The notes beneath the pieces were generated by a model. The model did not search any database. It saw nothing but the letters and a program-made list of their open reading frames with translations, and was not told the origin of the DNA. A program made the translations under genes and the position numbers. This document shows positions 9,151-17,955 of a DNA stretch of 33,814 bases, piece by piece (positions within the stretch are counted from its first letter, which is position 1; every line of letters starts with the position of its first letter). This DNA is from Anaerobium acetethylicum (lineage in GTDB: Bacteria > Bacillota > Clostridia > Lachnospirales > Lachnospiraceae): NCBI RefSeq assembly GCF_900096945.1, contig NZ_FMKA01000037.1, positions 1 to 33,814 of the forward strand, read 5' to 3'.

Positions 9151-9179
9151 TTGAAAATGACACTACGTAATTCTATAAT
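9151..9179 (+). promoter_or_regulatory. Strong promoter of the GH42/PL11/GH42 operon
   Basis: TTGAAA (9151-9156) and a consensus TATAAT (9174-9179) are 17 bases apart. A perfect 10-bp palindrome ACGATATCGT follows at 9199-9208, near where transcription would begin, and is a candidate operator. Confidence 0.65.
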
Positions 9180-9246
9180 GTGAATATAATTATATAGTAC
9201 GATATCGTTCGAGCAATATCAATAAAATAATGCAGAGGTAATGTAT

Positions 9247-11343
9247 ATGATAAAAAAATACCCTCCAATAAGCAGGAAACTACCACATTTTATGCATGGC
9301 GGAGATTATAATCCTGATCAATGGCTTCATTATCCGGAAATTCTGGAAGAAGACATCAGACTGATGAAGCTTGCAAATTGTAACACGGTGGCTATGGGGA
9401 TTTTCTCCTGGGTTGCTTTAGAGCCGGAAGAAGGAACGTTTCATTTTGACTGGCTTGATGACAGGATAGACAAGCTTTATGAAAATGGTATTTATACTAT
9501 TTTATCTACTCCGAGTGGAGCAAGGCCTGCGTGGATGTCCCAGAAATATCCTGAGGTTTTGAGAGTGGCTTCAAACAGAGTCAGGAATCTTCATGGAGAA
9601 AGACATAATCACTGTTATTCTTCGCCAGTTTACAGAGAAAAGATAAGAATAATAAATACCAGACTTGCTGAACGGTATTCAAATCATCCTGGTGTTGTAG
9701 CATGGCATATCTCAAATGAATATAGTGGTGAATGCCACTGTGATATATGCCAGGAGAATTTCAGGAAATGGCTGAAAGAGAAATATGGAAGCCTTGAGAA
9801 TCTGAATCATGCCTGGTGGTCATCATTCTGGAGCCATACGATTACCAGCTGGTCTCAGATAGAGTCACCGTCTCCGATTGGAGAGAGGCGTACCAATGGA
9901 TTGAATCTTGACTGGAAAAGATTTGTTACAGACCAGACTGTCGACTTTTGTAAACATGAAATCAAACCCTTTAAAGAACATAATCCGGACATGCCGGTAA
10001 CTACAAATATGATGGGCACCTACGAGGGGCTGAATTACTGGAAATTTAAAGATGTTCTTGACAGGGTATCCTGGGACAACTATCCATGTTGGCATGAAGA
10101 GGATGACAATACTCATATAGCAGCATTTATCTCTATGGTTCATGATATGAATCGATCTTTTAAAGGTGGAAAGCCTTTTATGCTCATGGAGAGTACGCCT
10201 AGTGTTACAAACTGGTCACCAGTTTCTAAACTTAAGAAGCCGGGAATGCACTTATTGTCATCATTACACGCAGTAGCACACGGATCTGATACCGTTCAGT
10301 ATTTTCAGTGGAGAAAGAGCAGAGGGTCAAGTGAGCAGTATCACGGCGCCGTTGTGGATCACTGCGGTCATGAAAATACAAGAGTATTCAGGGATGTTGC
10401 AGAAGTTGGCGAGGTGCTTGCGAGTCTGGATGAAGTTGTAGGGACCAGTGTTAACGCAGAGGTTGCAATACTTTTTGACTGGGAGAATAAATGGGCGATT
10501 AATGATGCACATGGTCCTAGAAATTGTGGGATGAAATATGATGAAACTGTTGCTATGCACTATAAAAGTTTTTGGAAGAATGGCATACCTGTAGATATTC
10601 TGGATATGGATTGCGATATTTCAGATTATAAACTTCTGATCGCTCCTATGCTGTATATGGTCAGACAAGGTGTAGGTGAAAAAATAGAGCGATTTGTGGA
10701 AAATGGCGGAACCTTTGTTGGAACCTATTGGAGCGGTATTGTTGATGAAAATGGACTTTGTTTCCTTGGCGGATTCCCAGGGCCGCTTCGAAAGGTGCTC
10801 GGGATTTGGTCCGAGGAGTTAGAGTGTCTGTACGATCATGAGTCAAACCATATCGTTTTTAACAAGGAGAACGGGATTTCGCTAAATGGCGAGTTCCAGT
10901 GCAAAGATTTTTGTGATCTTATTCATACGGAGGGGGCTGAGGCACTTGCTGTATATAAGGAGGATTTCTACGCAGGAAGACCGGCAGTCACAGTCAACTG
11001 CGTTGGAGCAGGAAAAGCCTATTATATAGCATCGCGAAATGGTGAAGATTTTATTGACGGTTTTTATGGCAAACTGATTAAGGAGGCAGGGATAAAACGT
11101 AATCTTGAAACTGAGCTGCCAGATGGTGTAACGGTACAGAGAAGAAGCGATGGTGAGAATGATTTCATTTTCATAATGAATTTTGGAACAAAGGAAAGAC
11201 ACATTAAGCTTGACGATAAGGAATATTCAGATCTTTTAACAGGCGAACAGAATGTCAGGGAAATCAATCTTTCCCTTTATGGTATGCGGATTTTAAAAAG
11301 AAGAGTAACTATTCAGGACTCCGTCCTTCATAGTCACAGATGA
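9247..11343 (+). CDS. GH42 beta-galactosidase
   Basis: A 698-residue cytoplasmic beta-galactosidase that would release galactose from beta-galactosides such as pectic galactan oligomers. The GH42 barrel starts with GGDYNPDQW. The acid/base is Glu158 in ISNEYSG and the nucleophile Glu315 in LMESTPS. Cysteines in CHCDIC and upstream HCY match the structural zinc cluster of many GH42 enzymes. The trimerisation and C-terminal beta domains follow. An ATG at 9241 is in frame, but AGAGG at 9234-9238 is only 2 bases from it and 8 bases from the ATG at 9247. The family core ends at YGMRILKR. The last dozen residues and the stop are encoded by the start of repeat B at 11305. PL11 and a second GH42 follow on the same strand. 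Confidence 0.93.
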   Translation: MIKKYPPISRKLPHFMHGGDYNPDQWLHYPEILEEDIRLMKLANCNTVAMGIFSWVALEPEEGTFHFDWLDDRIDKLYENGIYTILSTPSGARPAWMSQKYPEVLRVASNRVRNLHGERHNHCYSSPVYREKIRIINTRLAERYSNHPGVVAWHISNEYSGECHCDICQENFRKWLKEKYGSLENLNHAWWSSFWSHTITSWSQIESPSPIGERRTNGLNLDWKRFVTDQTVDFCKHEIKPFKEHNPDMPVTTNMMGTYEGLNYWKFKDVLDRVSWDNYPCWHEEDDNTHIAAFISMVHDMNRSFKGGKPFMLMESTPSVTNWSPVSKLKKPGMHLLSSLHAVAHGSDTVQYFQWRKSRGSSEQYHGAVVDHCGHENTRVFRDVAEVGEVLASLDEVVGTSVNAEVAILFDWENKWAINDAHGPRNCGMKYDETVAMHYKSFWKNGIPVDILDMDCDISDYKLLIAPMLYMVRQGVGEKIERFVENGGTFVGTYWSGIVDENGLCFLGGFPGPLRKVLGIWSEELECLYDHESNHIVFNKENGISLNGEFQCKDFCDLIHTEGAEALAVYKEDFYAGRPAVTVNCVGAGKAYYIASRNGEDFIDGFYGKLIKEAGIKRNLETELPDGVTVQRRSDGENDFIFIMNFGTKERHIKLDDKEYSDLLTGEQNVREINLSLYGMRILKRRVTIQDSVLHSHR

Positions 11344-11446
11344 TGCACACAAATTGCAAAATCGGCAATTTGGCGCAAGCAGAACTCGGGTTTTTATGCA
11401 AAACCAGCATAAAAACACCTCGCGTCACTGGACTATTGAACAGTTA
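11305..11446 (+). repeat. Repeat B, copy 1 (125-bp core plus right arm)
   Basis: The 125 bases at 11305-11429 match 26214-26338 at about 85% by eye with no length difference. The copy starts GTAACTATTCAGGACT. The segment just beyond the core, GAACAGTTAA (11437-11446), is roughly the inverse of that start, giving imperfect terminal inverted repeats. Inside are an 8-bp stem CAAATTGC/GCAATTTG and a 10-bp stem GTTTTTATGC/GCATAAAAAC. It contains no gene. It resembles a miniature mobile element or a structured intergenic RNA, and overlaps the 3' end of the GH42 gene. Confidence 0.8.
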
Positions 11447-11491
11447 AAAAGAAGAAACATGTAGATTAGAATCATGGGAGGTTATAATATT

Positions 11492-14400
11492 ATGTTATCT
11501 TTGTCAAAAAGAAAAAAAATAAGAACATCAGCTAAAAGGCTTCTATGTGTCATTTTAACGACTACAATGCTGGTATCTATGATCACAGTACCTGCATCGG
11601 CAGAGGATATGCCGGTGATAACACCAGTGGTAACTGAGGATTTTGAAAGCTACAGTATTGGAAATATCACCCCGGGCAACGGCAACAGCTGGGCTACAAA
11701 GGGAGCTGTGCCGACAATGACGGTTGCTGATGACCCGGTTACTGGAAGGAAATATACTTCATTTACAAATACTTCAACCAGTTCATCCTACATTGGTCAA
11801 ACTTTTACAGCTCAGACAGGAGCAGTATTCCTTGAATTTGATGTAAATATTCCGGGTACTAATGGCGGCTTTCTGTTTGTTAATAGTGGCGGCGTAAATT
11901 CAACCACAGCCTCTGCATCACATCTGCAATTTGATGCTGGGAAATTACAAAAGCGTGTTTCAACTGTATATGGAACTTATGATACTACCCACTGGTATCA
12001 TTATAAGATTTTCTATAATGTTCCAAAGAAAAAGCTTAATCTTTCTATTGTTGATTTGAACACCAATCAGACGGCGGCAACAGCAGAAGAGAATTTCGTG
12101 AATACTGCGATATCTAATATTAGCAGTTTTGGATTTAGTCCAAATAAGAGCGGGGGTACAATAAACGTAGATAACATCAAAGTGACAACTACCTCTGTAC
12201 AGATGGATAGTCTTACAGTAGACGGAGGCAGTCTGACGGATTCATTTCAATCATACTGGAAGGATTACACTGTAGTAGTTTCTGATTCAACAAAAACGCT
12301 TACATTTACCCCTAAAGCGGATGATGCAACCCTTGTATTTTCAGTAGATGGCAAAGACGTGCCGAAAGATGGAACAGCGTCTATAGATGTGACAAGTGGA
12401 GTTACCAGCTGTGATATTACGGTCAGGTCTTCTGTATATGATATTTCAAAGACCTATACCTTTGCAATCAGCAGGCTTGGTGCTCATCCTGATCTGGAAA
12501 ATGTTGAGTCTTTAGGTGGAGATTCTAAAGTCTCGCTTGGATGGACTGAACCTAAGGATCCTGCTTATGTAAAAGCGAATATATATCAGGTGAATGCTGA
12601 TAATTCCCTCAAATTAGTTGATACAGTACCTAAAGGTACATACATTTCTACTATCTCGGGATTAGTCAATGGTACAACCTATAATTATGTGGTGAAAGCA
12701 GTTTTTGATGATAATGCAGAATCCTCTGGCGTGAACATCAGTGAGAGCCCAAAACTCTTTGCTGCACGTCAGATGGAAAGCCTGGATCGCGGGTTAGTCG
12801 CGATGAAGAATGACAGCGGCATTTATGTGGGCTGGCGTTTACTGGGGACAGATTCGGAAGAAACATCTTTTAACCTTTACAGGGATGGAGTAAAGGTAAA
12901 TGCAACATCTATTACGAACAGCACCAATTACCTGGATGCGGATGGAACCGAAAATTCAACCTACTATGTAAGGACAGTTGTGAATGGAGAAGAGCAGCTG
13001 CAGTCAGAATCAGTAAAGGTGTGGAATGATAATCATCTTTCTATTCCTATTCAGAAACCCGACAGTGGTGTTACTCCAGCTGGAGAAGCGTATTCTTACA
13101 CTGCTAACGAAGGCACTGCAGCAGACGTGGATGGCGATGGGCAGTATGAAATGGTGGTGACATGGAGCCCTTCCAATCTAAAGGATAACTCTCAGATTGG
13201 CTATACAGGGAAAACTTATATAGATGCCTATAAAATGGATGGAACCAGGTTATGGAGGATAGATTGTGGCGTGAATATCCGTTCCGGTGCCCACTACAAC
13301 CAATTTTTGGTTTATGACCTTGATGGGGATGGAAAGGCCGAAATATCCCTTAAAACCGCAGATGGTACCGTGGATGGTTTGGGAAATGTAATCGGGGATG
13401 GTACAAAGAACTATGTCAGTACCGCGCCTAAAACCCTTGGCTGTATTCTTTCCGGGCCGGAATATCTGACGGTCTTTAACGGCGAAACTGGTGCAGCCAT
13501 GCAGACAATACCGTTTACTCCGGCCAGGAGCAGGAGTACTGCAGATACTACAAATACATGTACTGCAGATGAACTGACCGAATGGGGAAAAACAGGGGAT
13601 TATTACAACCGTGTAGACCGATTCCTTGGAACGATTGCCTATCTGGATGGCGAACATCCAAGTCTGATAATGACCCGCGGATATTACGGAAGAATGGTTT
13701 TGTCAGCATATGACTTCAGGGATGGAGCATTTACAAAGCGCTGGACTTTTGACAGCAGTGATCCTGGAAATGAAAGTTATGCAGGTATGGGAAATCACCA
13801 ATTAAGCATAGCCGATGTGGATGGGGATGGAAAGGATGAGATTATCACCGGAGCAGCCTGCATTGACGATAATGGAACCGGGCTATGGAATTCCGATTTT
13901 GGACATGGAGATGCTCTGCATGTTGGAGATCTGGATCCCGCTAATCTTGGCTTGGAAGAGTGGACTGTACAGGAAGAGACTTCTGCACATTATGTTGCTA
14001 ATCTGAAGGACGCTGAGACCGGAAGAGTTATTATGGGACAGCTTGGCACCGGATTTGATACAGGCAGAGGATTAAGCGGGGATATAGACCCAAGATATCC
14101 AGGCGAAGAAATGTGGGCAGTTGATGGTAATGCCCAGTTAGTTTATTCAGCTACAGCCGGTGTGTTATATAGTGCACAGGGCCAGTTATTATCCAACAAT
14201 ATCCCTAGCGCATCTTTTGCACTCTGGTGGGATGGAGATCTTTCCCGCGAGCTTTTGCATGGTACATGGCAAGGCTCTGCCTCTGGCGATGTCACAATTC
14301 CCAGAGTTGAAAAATGGGATTATATAAATAATAAACAGGATACGATCGAAGATTTCGGAGATGGATTAGCATGCACCTATGGAACAAAAGAATGTCCTGT

Positions 14401-15013
14401 TGTACAAGCAGACATTTTGGGTGACTGGCGTGAAGAAGTGGTGCTTAGAACCTTGGACAGTACGGAACTTCGAATTTATTCTACAACAGATGTAACAGAA
14501 GAAAGGATCTATTCTTTGATGCAGGATCCGCAATACAGGGTGGCTGTAGCGTCGCAGAATGTAGGCTATAACCAGCCGCCACACCCGAGCTTCTATTTGG
14601 GAACTGGTATGGATGCTGTGGCAAAGCCTAATATTTATACGGTCGGGACATATGGAGAGACTATAGTTTCAACTGTAAATATCGAAGCTGATACATTAAA
14701 CCTGAAAAGCAAGGGTGGAAATAACTCTATGACAGGCTACATCAAACTTCCAACGGTTTACAACCTGTCGGCAGCTGATGTTACAGGTATCACAGCAGTC
14801 ATAAATGGTGTTGCTATTGATGTACAGACTGATTCTATATTCTCTGGTGATGAAGATGCTGATAGCGTTGAAAGTATCATGTTCAAATTGGACAGACAAA
14901 AGGTTATAAATGCAATCGGCAGTAACGAAGGGGATGTAGATGTCGAAATAACTGGAAGCCTAATGGGTGGAAAAAGGTTTTCGGGAAGTACGATCCTTCA
15001 TGTTATTCACTGA
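11492..15013 (+). CDS. Secreted rhamnogalacturonan lyase, PL11
   Basis: A 1173-residue exported enzyme that cuts the rhamnose-galacturonate backbone of rhamnogalacturonan I by beta-elimination. A signal peptide covers residues 1-37 (basic start, hydrophobic core, cut after PASA). A lectin-like beta domain (about 45-230), a cadherin-like beta-sandwich (about 232-325) and a fibronectin type III domain (about 330-420) come before the catalytic beta-propeller, which starts near MESLDRGLVAM (about 428). Calcium-binding loops DVDGDG at 545, DLDGDG at 609 and DVDGDG at 775 are typical of PL11. No LPXTG or membrane anchor is seen. The ATG at 11474 lies within the GGGAGG ribosome site, so the ATG at 11492 is used. 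It is the only exported enzyme here. PL11 includes endo and exo forms, which I cannot separate. Confidence 0.92.
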   Translation: MLSLSKRKKIRTSAKRLLCVILTTTMLVSMITVPASAEDMPVITPVVTEDFESYSIGNITPGNGNSWATKGAVPTMTVADDPVTGRKYTSFTNTSTSSSYIGQTFTAQTGAVFLEFDVNIPGTNGGFLFVNSGGVNSTTASASHLQFDAGKLQKRVSTVYGTYDTTHWYHYKIFYNVPKKKLNLSIVDLNTNQTAATAEENFVNTAISNISSFGFSPNKSGGTINVDNIKVTTTSVQMDSLTVDGGSLTDSFQSYWKDYTVVVSDSTKTLTFTPKADDATLVFSVDGKDVPKDGTASIDVTSGVTSCDITVRSSVYDISKTYTFAISRLGAHPDLENVESLGGDSKVSLGWTEPKDPAYVKANIYQVNADNSLKLVDTVPKGTYISTISGLVNGTTYNYVVKAVFDDNAESSGVNISESPKLFAARQMESLDRGLVAMKNDSGIYVGWRLLGTDSEETSFNLYRDGVKVNATSITNSTNYLDADGTENSTYYVRTVVNGEEQLQSESVKVWNDNHLSIPIQKPDSGVTPAGEAYSYTANEGTAADVDGDGQYEMVVTWSPSNLKDNSQIGYTGKTYIDAYKMDGTRLWRIDCGVNIRSGAHYNQFLVYDLDGDGKAEISLKTADGTVDGLGNVIGDGTKNYVSTAPKTLGCILSGPEYLTVFNGETGAAMQTIPFTPARSRSTADTTNTCTADELTEWGKTGDYYNRVDRFLGTIAYLDGEHPSLIMTRGYYGRMVLSAYDFRDGAFTKRWTFDSSDPGNESYAGMGNHQLSIADVDGDGKDEIITGAACIDDNGTGLWNSDFGHGDALHVGDLDPANLGLEEWTVQEETSAHYVANLKDAETGRVIMGQLGTGFDTGRGLSGDIDPRYPGEEMWAVDGNAQLVYSATAGVLYSAQGQLLSNNIPSASFALWWDGDLSRELLHGTWQGSASGDVTIPRVEKWDYINNKQDTIEDFGDGLACTYGTKECPVVQADILGDWREEVVLRTLDSTELRIYSTTDVTEERIYSLMQDPQYRVAVASQNVGYNQPPHPSFYLGTGMDAVAKPNIYTVGTYGETIVSTVNIEADTLNLKSKGGNNSMTGYIKLPTVYNLSAADVTGITAVINGVAIDVQTDSIFSGDEDADSVESIMFKLDRQKVINAIGSNEGDVDVEITGSLMGGKRFSGSTILHVIH

Positions 15014-15036
15014 TATGATTTAAGGGAGAAAATAAT

Positions 15037-17043
15037 ATGTCACTATATATAGGAACGAATTACCATCCGCATGACTGGGATGAGGAGCGCTGGAAAACAG
15101 ATATTGATTTAATGAAAAAAGCTGGCTTCACAACGGTGAGGCTGGGGCATCTGTGCTGGGACAGTTATGAACCAGAAGAAGGTATATACACGTTTGAATG
15201 GTTTGATACGGTCATGAACTTATTTGCTGAAGCTGGCATTGGTGTGGTACTGGATGTATCCATGCGCCCGGCGCCAGTCTGGGTACACAAGCTTTGTCCG
15301 GGATGCAATATTCATGGAAAAAGCGGAAACAGCCAGGCAAGCCTCAGAAGATATATGGAGGATGTGGATGACCCGGCCTATCAGCAGTATGCTTTGCGAT
15401 TTGCCAGGGTTTTAGTAAATCGATATAAGGACCATCCGGCATTATTTGGTTTTGGACTGTGTAATGAGCTTGGAGCTGGGCTGATGTCTTATTCTGAATA
15501 TGCCAGAATCCGTTTTCAAAACTGGCTGAAAAAGAAATATGGAACCATTGATGCCTTGAACAGGGCATGGGCAACGAGGCGATGGAGTCGGAGACTCACT
15601 TCTTTTGATGATGTAGTTCTGCAGGAAAATGAAGTTGCGATTGGAGCGCCGGAAGCCTGGCTGGATATGCGACGTTTCTATTCTGATGGGATTGGAAATT
15701 TCATGATTAAATTAAAGGAGACCGTAAGTGAGAATGCGCCTGGAATACCACATTCCTCCAATCATTACTCGGGGATGCGCCATCTGGGATTTGACTATTT
15801 AAAAATATACGATAAATTTGTGGATTATCCGGGGATGGGTTTTTATCCGGGAGATAAAATGGATGACAATTTTCAATATTGCAACATTGTCTACAAGGAA
15901 CGCCTGGCAGAGACAGAAAAGCCGTTGTGGTTTTTAGAATTTCAAACAGGATGTGCAGGGATTTTTTGTCTGCCTAATGGCTTTATGCGGATGCACATCA
16001 TGTTATGCCTGATGAACAGGACGCAGATGGTTTTGGGATGGACATGGCGTACTATGCTCGGTGGAGAGGAACAGTTTTACCATGGACTGCTAGGACATGA
16101 TGGAATTCCGACACCTAATTATTATGAATACCAGCAGGCTGCTGCGGATATGCATAAGCTGCAGATGTATGGTTTTCCATATCTGCCAAAGCCGGATATT
16201 GCCATTGCATACAATCAGGAAAGTGAATGGGTGACGCTGCATCAAAAAGGTCAGTTCAGGCAAAAATATGCAGATGCGATCATACAGGTTCATAAAGTGT
16301 TTTATGAAAGCAATCAGGAATACAATATCGTCGATTTACGGAACTTAAAGAATGAATACAAATTATTAATCGTTCCAGGACATATATTGATAGAGCCTTC
16401 AGTGGCTGAAACGATCAGAAACTATGTGAATCGTGGCGGAACTGTTATCATGACCGGATATTCGGGCACTGTAGATGAAACTGGCAAAGCATTCTCTGTT
16501 CCAAAGCCAGGAAATCTGAGTGATGTATTTGGAATCCGTGTGGCAGGTTTTTACCGGACAGATATAAAGGGATTCCATTCGGAAAATTCTAAAATAGCAG
16601 GAACCGAGGAGCAGAGTCACGAGCTTCTCAAAATTGAAAAAGCAGGGGAAAGCTTCCTGATCGATGTGGATTATTACGAAGACCTTGAATTAATAACTGC
16701 CGAGAGCTTTGCTGAGTTCCAGGATAAAAACAGGTGTGCGGTTTCTGTGAAGCATTATGGGAAAGGAACAGCCTATTATATCGCAGCCGAGACAAATCAA
16801 ACGATTCTGGCATGGCTGGTGGATTATCTGACTGGAGAACTTGGGCTGGAAACCGGGGTCCAAACTCCAGAGGGGGTTCAGGCGAGAAAGATTGCAGAGA
16901 ATCAGTATTTCTATATCAATACGATGGACCATGATGTCTCGGTATCTCTGGCAAAACCGGGAAAAGGCATTTTGTCAGAGAAATATTACAATACAGAGTT
17001 GCTGTTGAAAGCGTATGATGCAGAGCTGATTGTGTCAGCATAA
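15037..17043 (+). CDS. Second GH42-family beta-galactosidase-like enzyme
   Basis: A 668-residue cytoplasmic protein of the GH42 fold (GTNYHPHDW start). The acid/base is Glu144 in LCNELG and the nucleophile Glu301 in FLEFQTG. It lacks the CxCxxC zinc cluster of the first GH42 in this window and is only distantly similar to it, so the two probably cut different linkages. Beta-galactosidase or alpha-L-arabinopyranosidase activity are both known in GH42. A GGGAGA ribosome site precedes the ATG and the gene follows PL11 by only 23 bases, so they are almost certainly co-transcribed. Confidence 0.87.
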   Translation: MSLYIGTNYHPHDWDEERWKTDIDLMKKAGFTTVRLGHLCWDSYEPEEGIYTFEWFDTVMNLFAEAGIGVVLDVSMRPAPVWVHKLCPGCNIHGKSGNSQASLRRYMEDVDDPAYQQYALRFARVLVNRYKDHPALFGFGLCNELGAGLMSYSEYARIRFQNWLKKKYGTIDALNRAWATRRWSRRLTSFDDVVLQENEVAIGAPEAWLDMRRFYSDGIGNFMIKLKETVSENAPGIPHSSNHYSGMRHLGFDYLKIYDKFVDYPGMGFYPGDKMDDNFQYCNIVYKERLAETEKPLWFLEFQTGCAGIFCLPNGFMRMHIMLCLMNRTQMVLGWTWRTMLGGEEQFYHGLLGHDGIPTPNYYEYQQAAADMHKLQMYGFPYLPKPDIAIAYNQESEWVTLHQKGQFRQKYADAIIQVHKVFYESNQEYNIVDLRNLKNEYKLLIVPGHILIEPSVAETIRNYVNRGGTVIMTGYSGTVDETGKAFSVPKPGNLSDVFGIRVAGFYRTDIKGFHSENSKIAGTEEQSHELLKIEKAGESFLIDVDYYEDLELITAESFAEFQDKNRCAVSVKHYGKGTAYYIAAETNQTILAWLVDYLTGELGLETGVQTPEGVQARKIAENQYFYINTMDHDVSVSLAKPGKGILSEKYYNTELLLKAYDAELIVSA

Positions 17044-17077
17044 AAGATATGATCATTGTTAGAAAATTCCTCTATGG

Positions 17078-17117
17078 AGTAAACAGTTGAAAGCTTGCGA
17101 TAGTTCTGAATAGTTAC
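17078..17117. repeat. Short GTAACTATTC-type repeat supplying an AraC stop codon
   Basis: On the minus strand the segment reads GTAACTATTCAGAAC, then about 13 bases, then CAACTGTTTACT. Its two ends are imperfect inverses of each other and match the ends of repeat B. It fills the space between the convergent GH42 and AraC genes. The TAA stop of the AraC gene is the TAA inside GTAACT. Confidence 0.55.
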
Positions 17118-17899
17118 TTTTTTTTGATCTTCGATGGCGAACATCCGAATTTACGTTTAAACAGCCGGGAAAAATGAAATTCATCATAAAAACCGAGGCT
17201 TACTGCGATATCCCGGAGCCCCCTCTGGGGATAGAGCGGCAGCTGTTCATGGGCAAGATCTAATTTTAATGTCAACTGGTATTGATGGATGGAAAACCCC
17301 GTAGTCTTTTTAAAACGGCTGCTTAAAGCGCGGACACTGATATGATAGATGCCGGCCAGCTCTTCGGGTGAAAAAAAGCGGTTTGTATGACTATAAAACT
17401 GTCGGATGATTTCTTTAATGAGTGGATCTGCATAGGGGGAGTGGTTTCCAGAAAGTTCAAGTTCTGCAAGAAGCATATCCAAAAGCGCGCCCAGACGGAA
17501 ATCCGCATGCTCATTATCAGACCAGTATGTTTCAATGATCTGCAGAAAAAGCTGTTCAATCTGTGTATTGCCGGAACAATCAGTGATTTTCCGGAGCTGC
17601 AGACTGGAGGGGGTGAAAGTCCCGTCTTCCGGTAATCGAGTACAATGGATAAACATATTTCTCATACCTGGCGTACATTTTTCAAGGCTGTAATGGTGTT
17701 TTCCAGGCTCCAGTATCAGAAGCTGTCCTTTCTCAACATGGTGACAGATATCATCCTCCATGATATCCCATGTGCCGTTCAGCATATATAAAAAATCATA
17801 TTCCTGCATAATACGGTCCGGATGGTAGATGCCTTCCGGGCTGTAATTTATATTGCATAAGGTGACGGTCCGTCTTTGGGCGGTGGAAAAACAAAGCAT
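17114..17899 (-). CDS. AraC-family regulator
   Basis: A 261-residue regulator. The N-terminal cupin-like segment includes MEDDICHHVEKGQLLILEPGK. The C-terminal ~95 residues carry the AraC helix-turn-helix pair (LAGIYHISVRALSSRFKKTTG and SLGFYDEFHFSRLFKRKFG). A GTG at 17908 is in frame but too close to the AAGGAG ribosome site, which fits the ATG at 17899. It is divergent from the GH127 gene, with only 56 bases between start codons. That is unusually little room for two promoters and adds to the evidence that the GH127 gene has lost its 5' end. Confidence 0.87.
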   Translation of the reverse strand: MLCFSTAQRRTVTLCNINYSPEGIYHPDRIMQEYDFLYMLNGTWDIMEDDICHHVEKGQLLILEPGKHHYSLEKCTPGMRNMFIHCTRLPEDGTFTPSSLQLRKITDCSGNTQIEQLFLQIIETYWSDNEHADFRLGALLDMLLAELELSGNHSPYADPLIKEIIRQFYSHTNRFFSPEELAGIYHISVRALSSRFKKTTGFSIHQYQLTLKLDLAHEQLPLYPQRGLRDIAVSLGFYDEFHFSRLFKRKFGCSPSKIKKK

Positions 17900-17955
17900 A
17901 ATCAGCACACTCCTTTTGCCGAATTATACATGGAAATTTCCAGAATGCCGCGAAG

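Noticed and set aside
13250-13657. Long antisense frame within the PL11 gene
   Set aside because: It is a shadow of a strongly recognisable catalytic domain on the plus strand and has no ribosome site or recognisable family. The same holds for other antisense frames within the GH and kinase genes.
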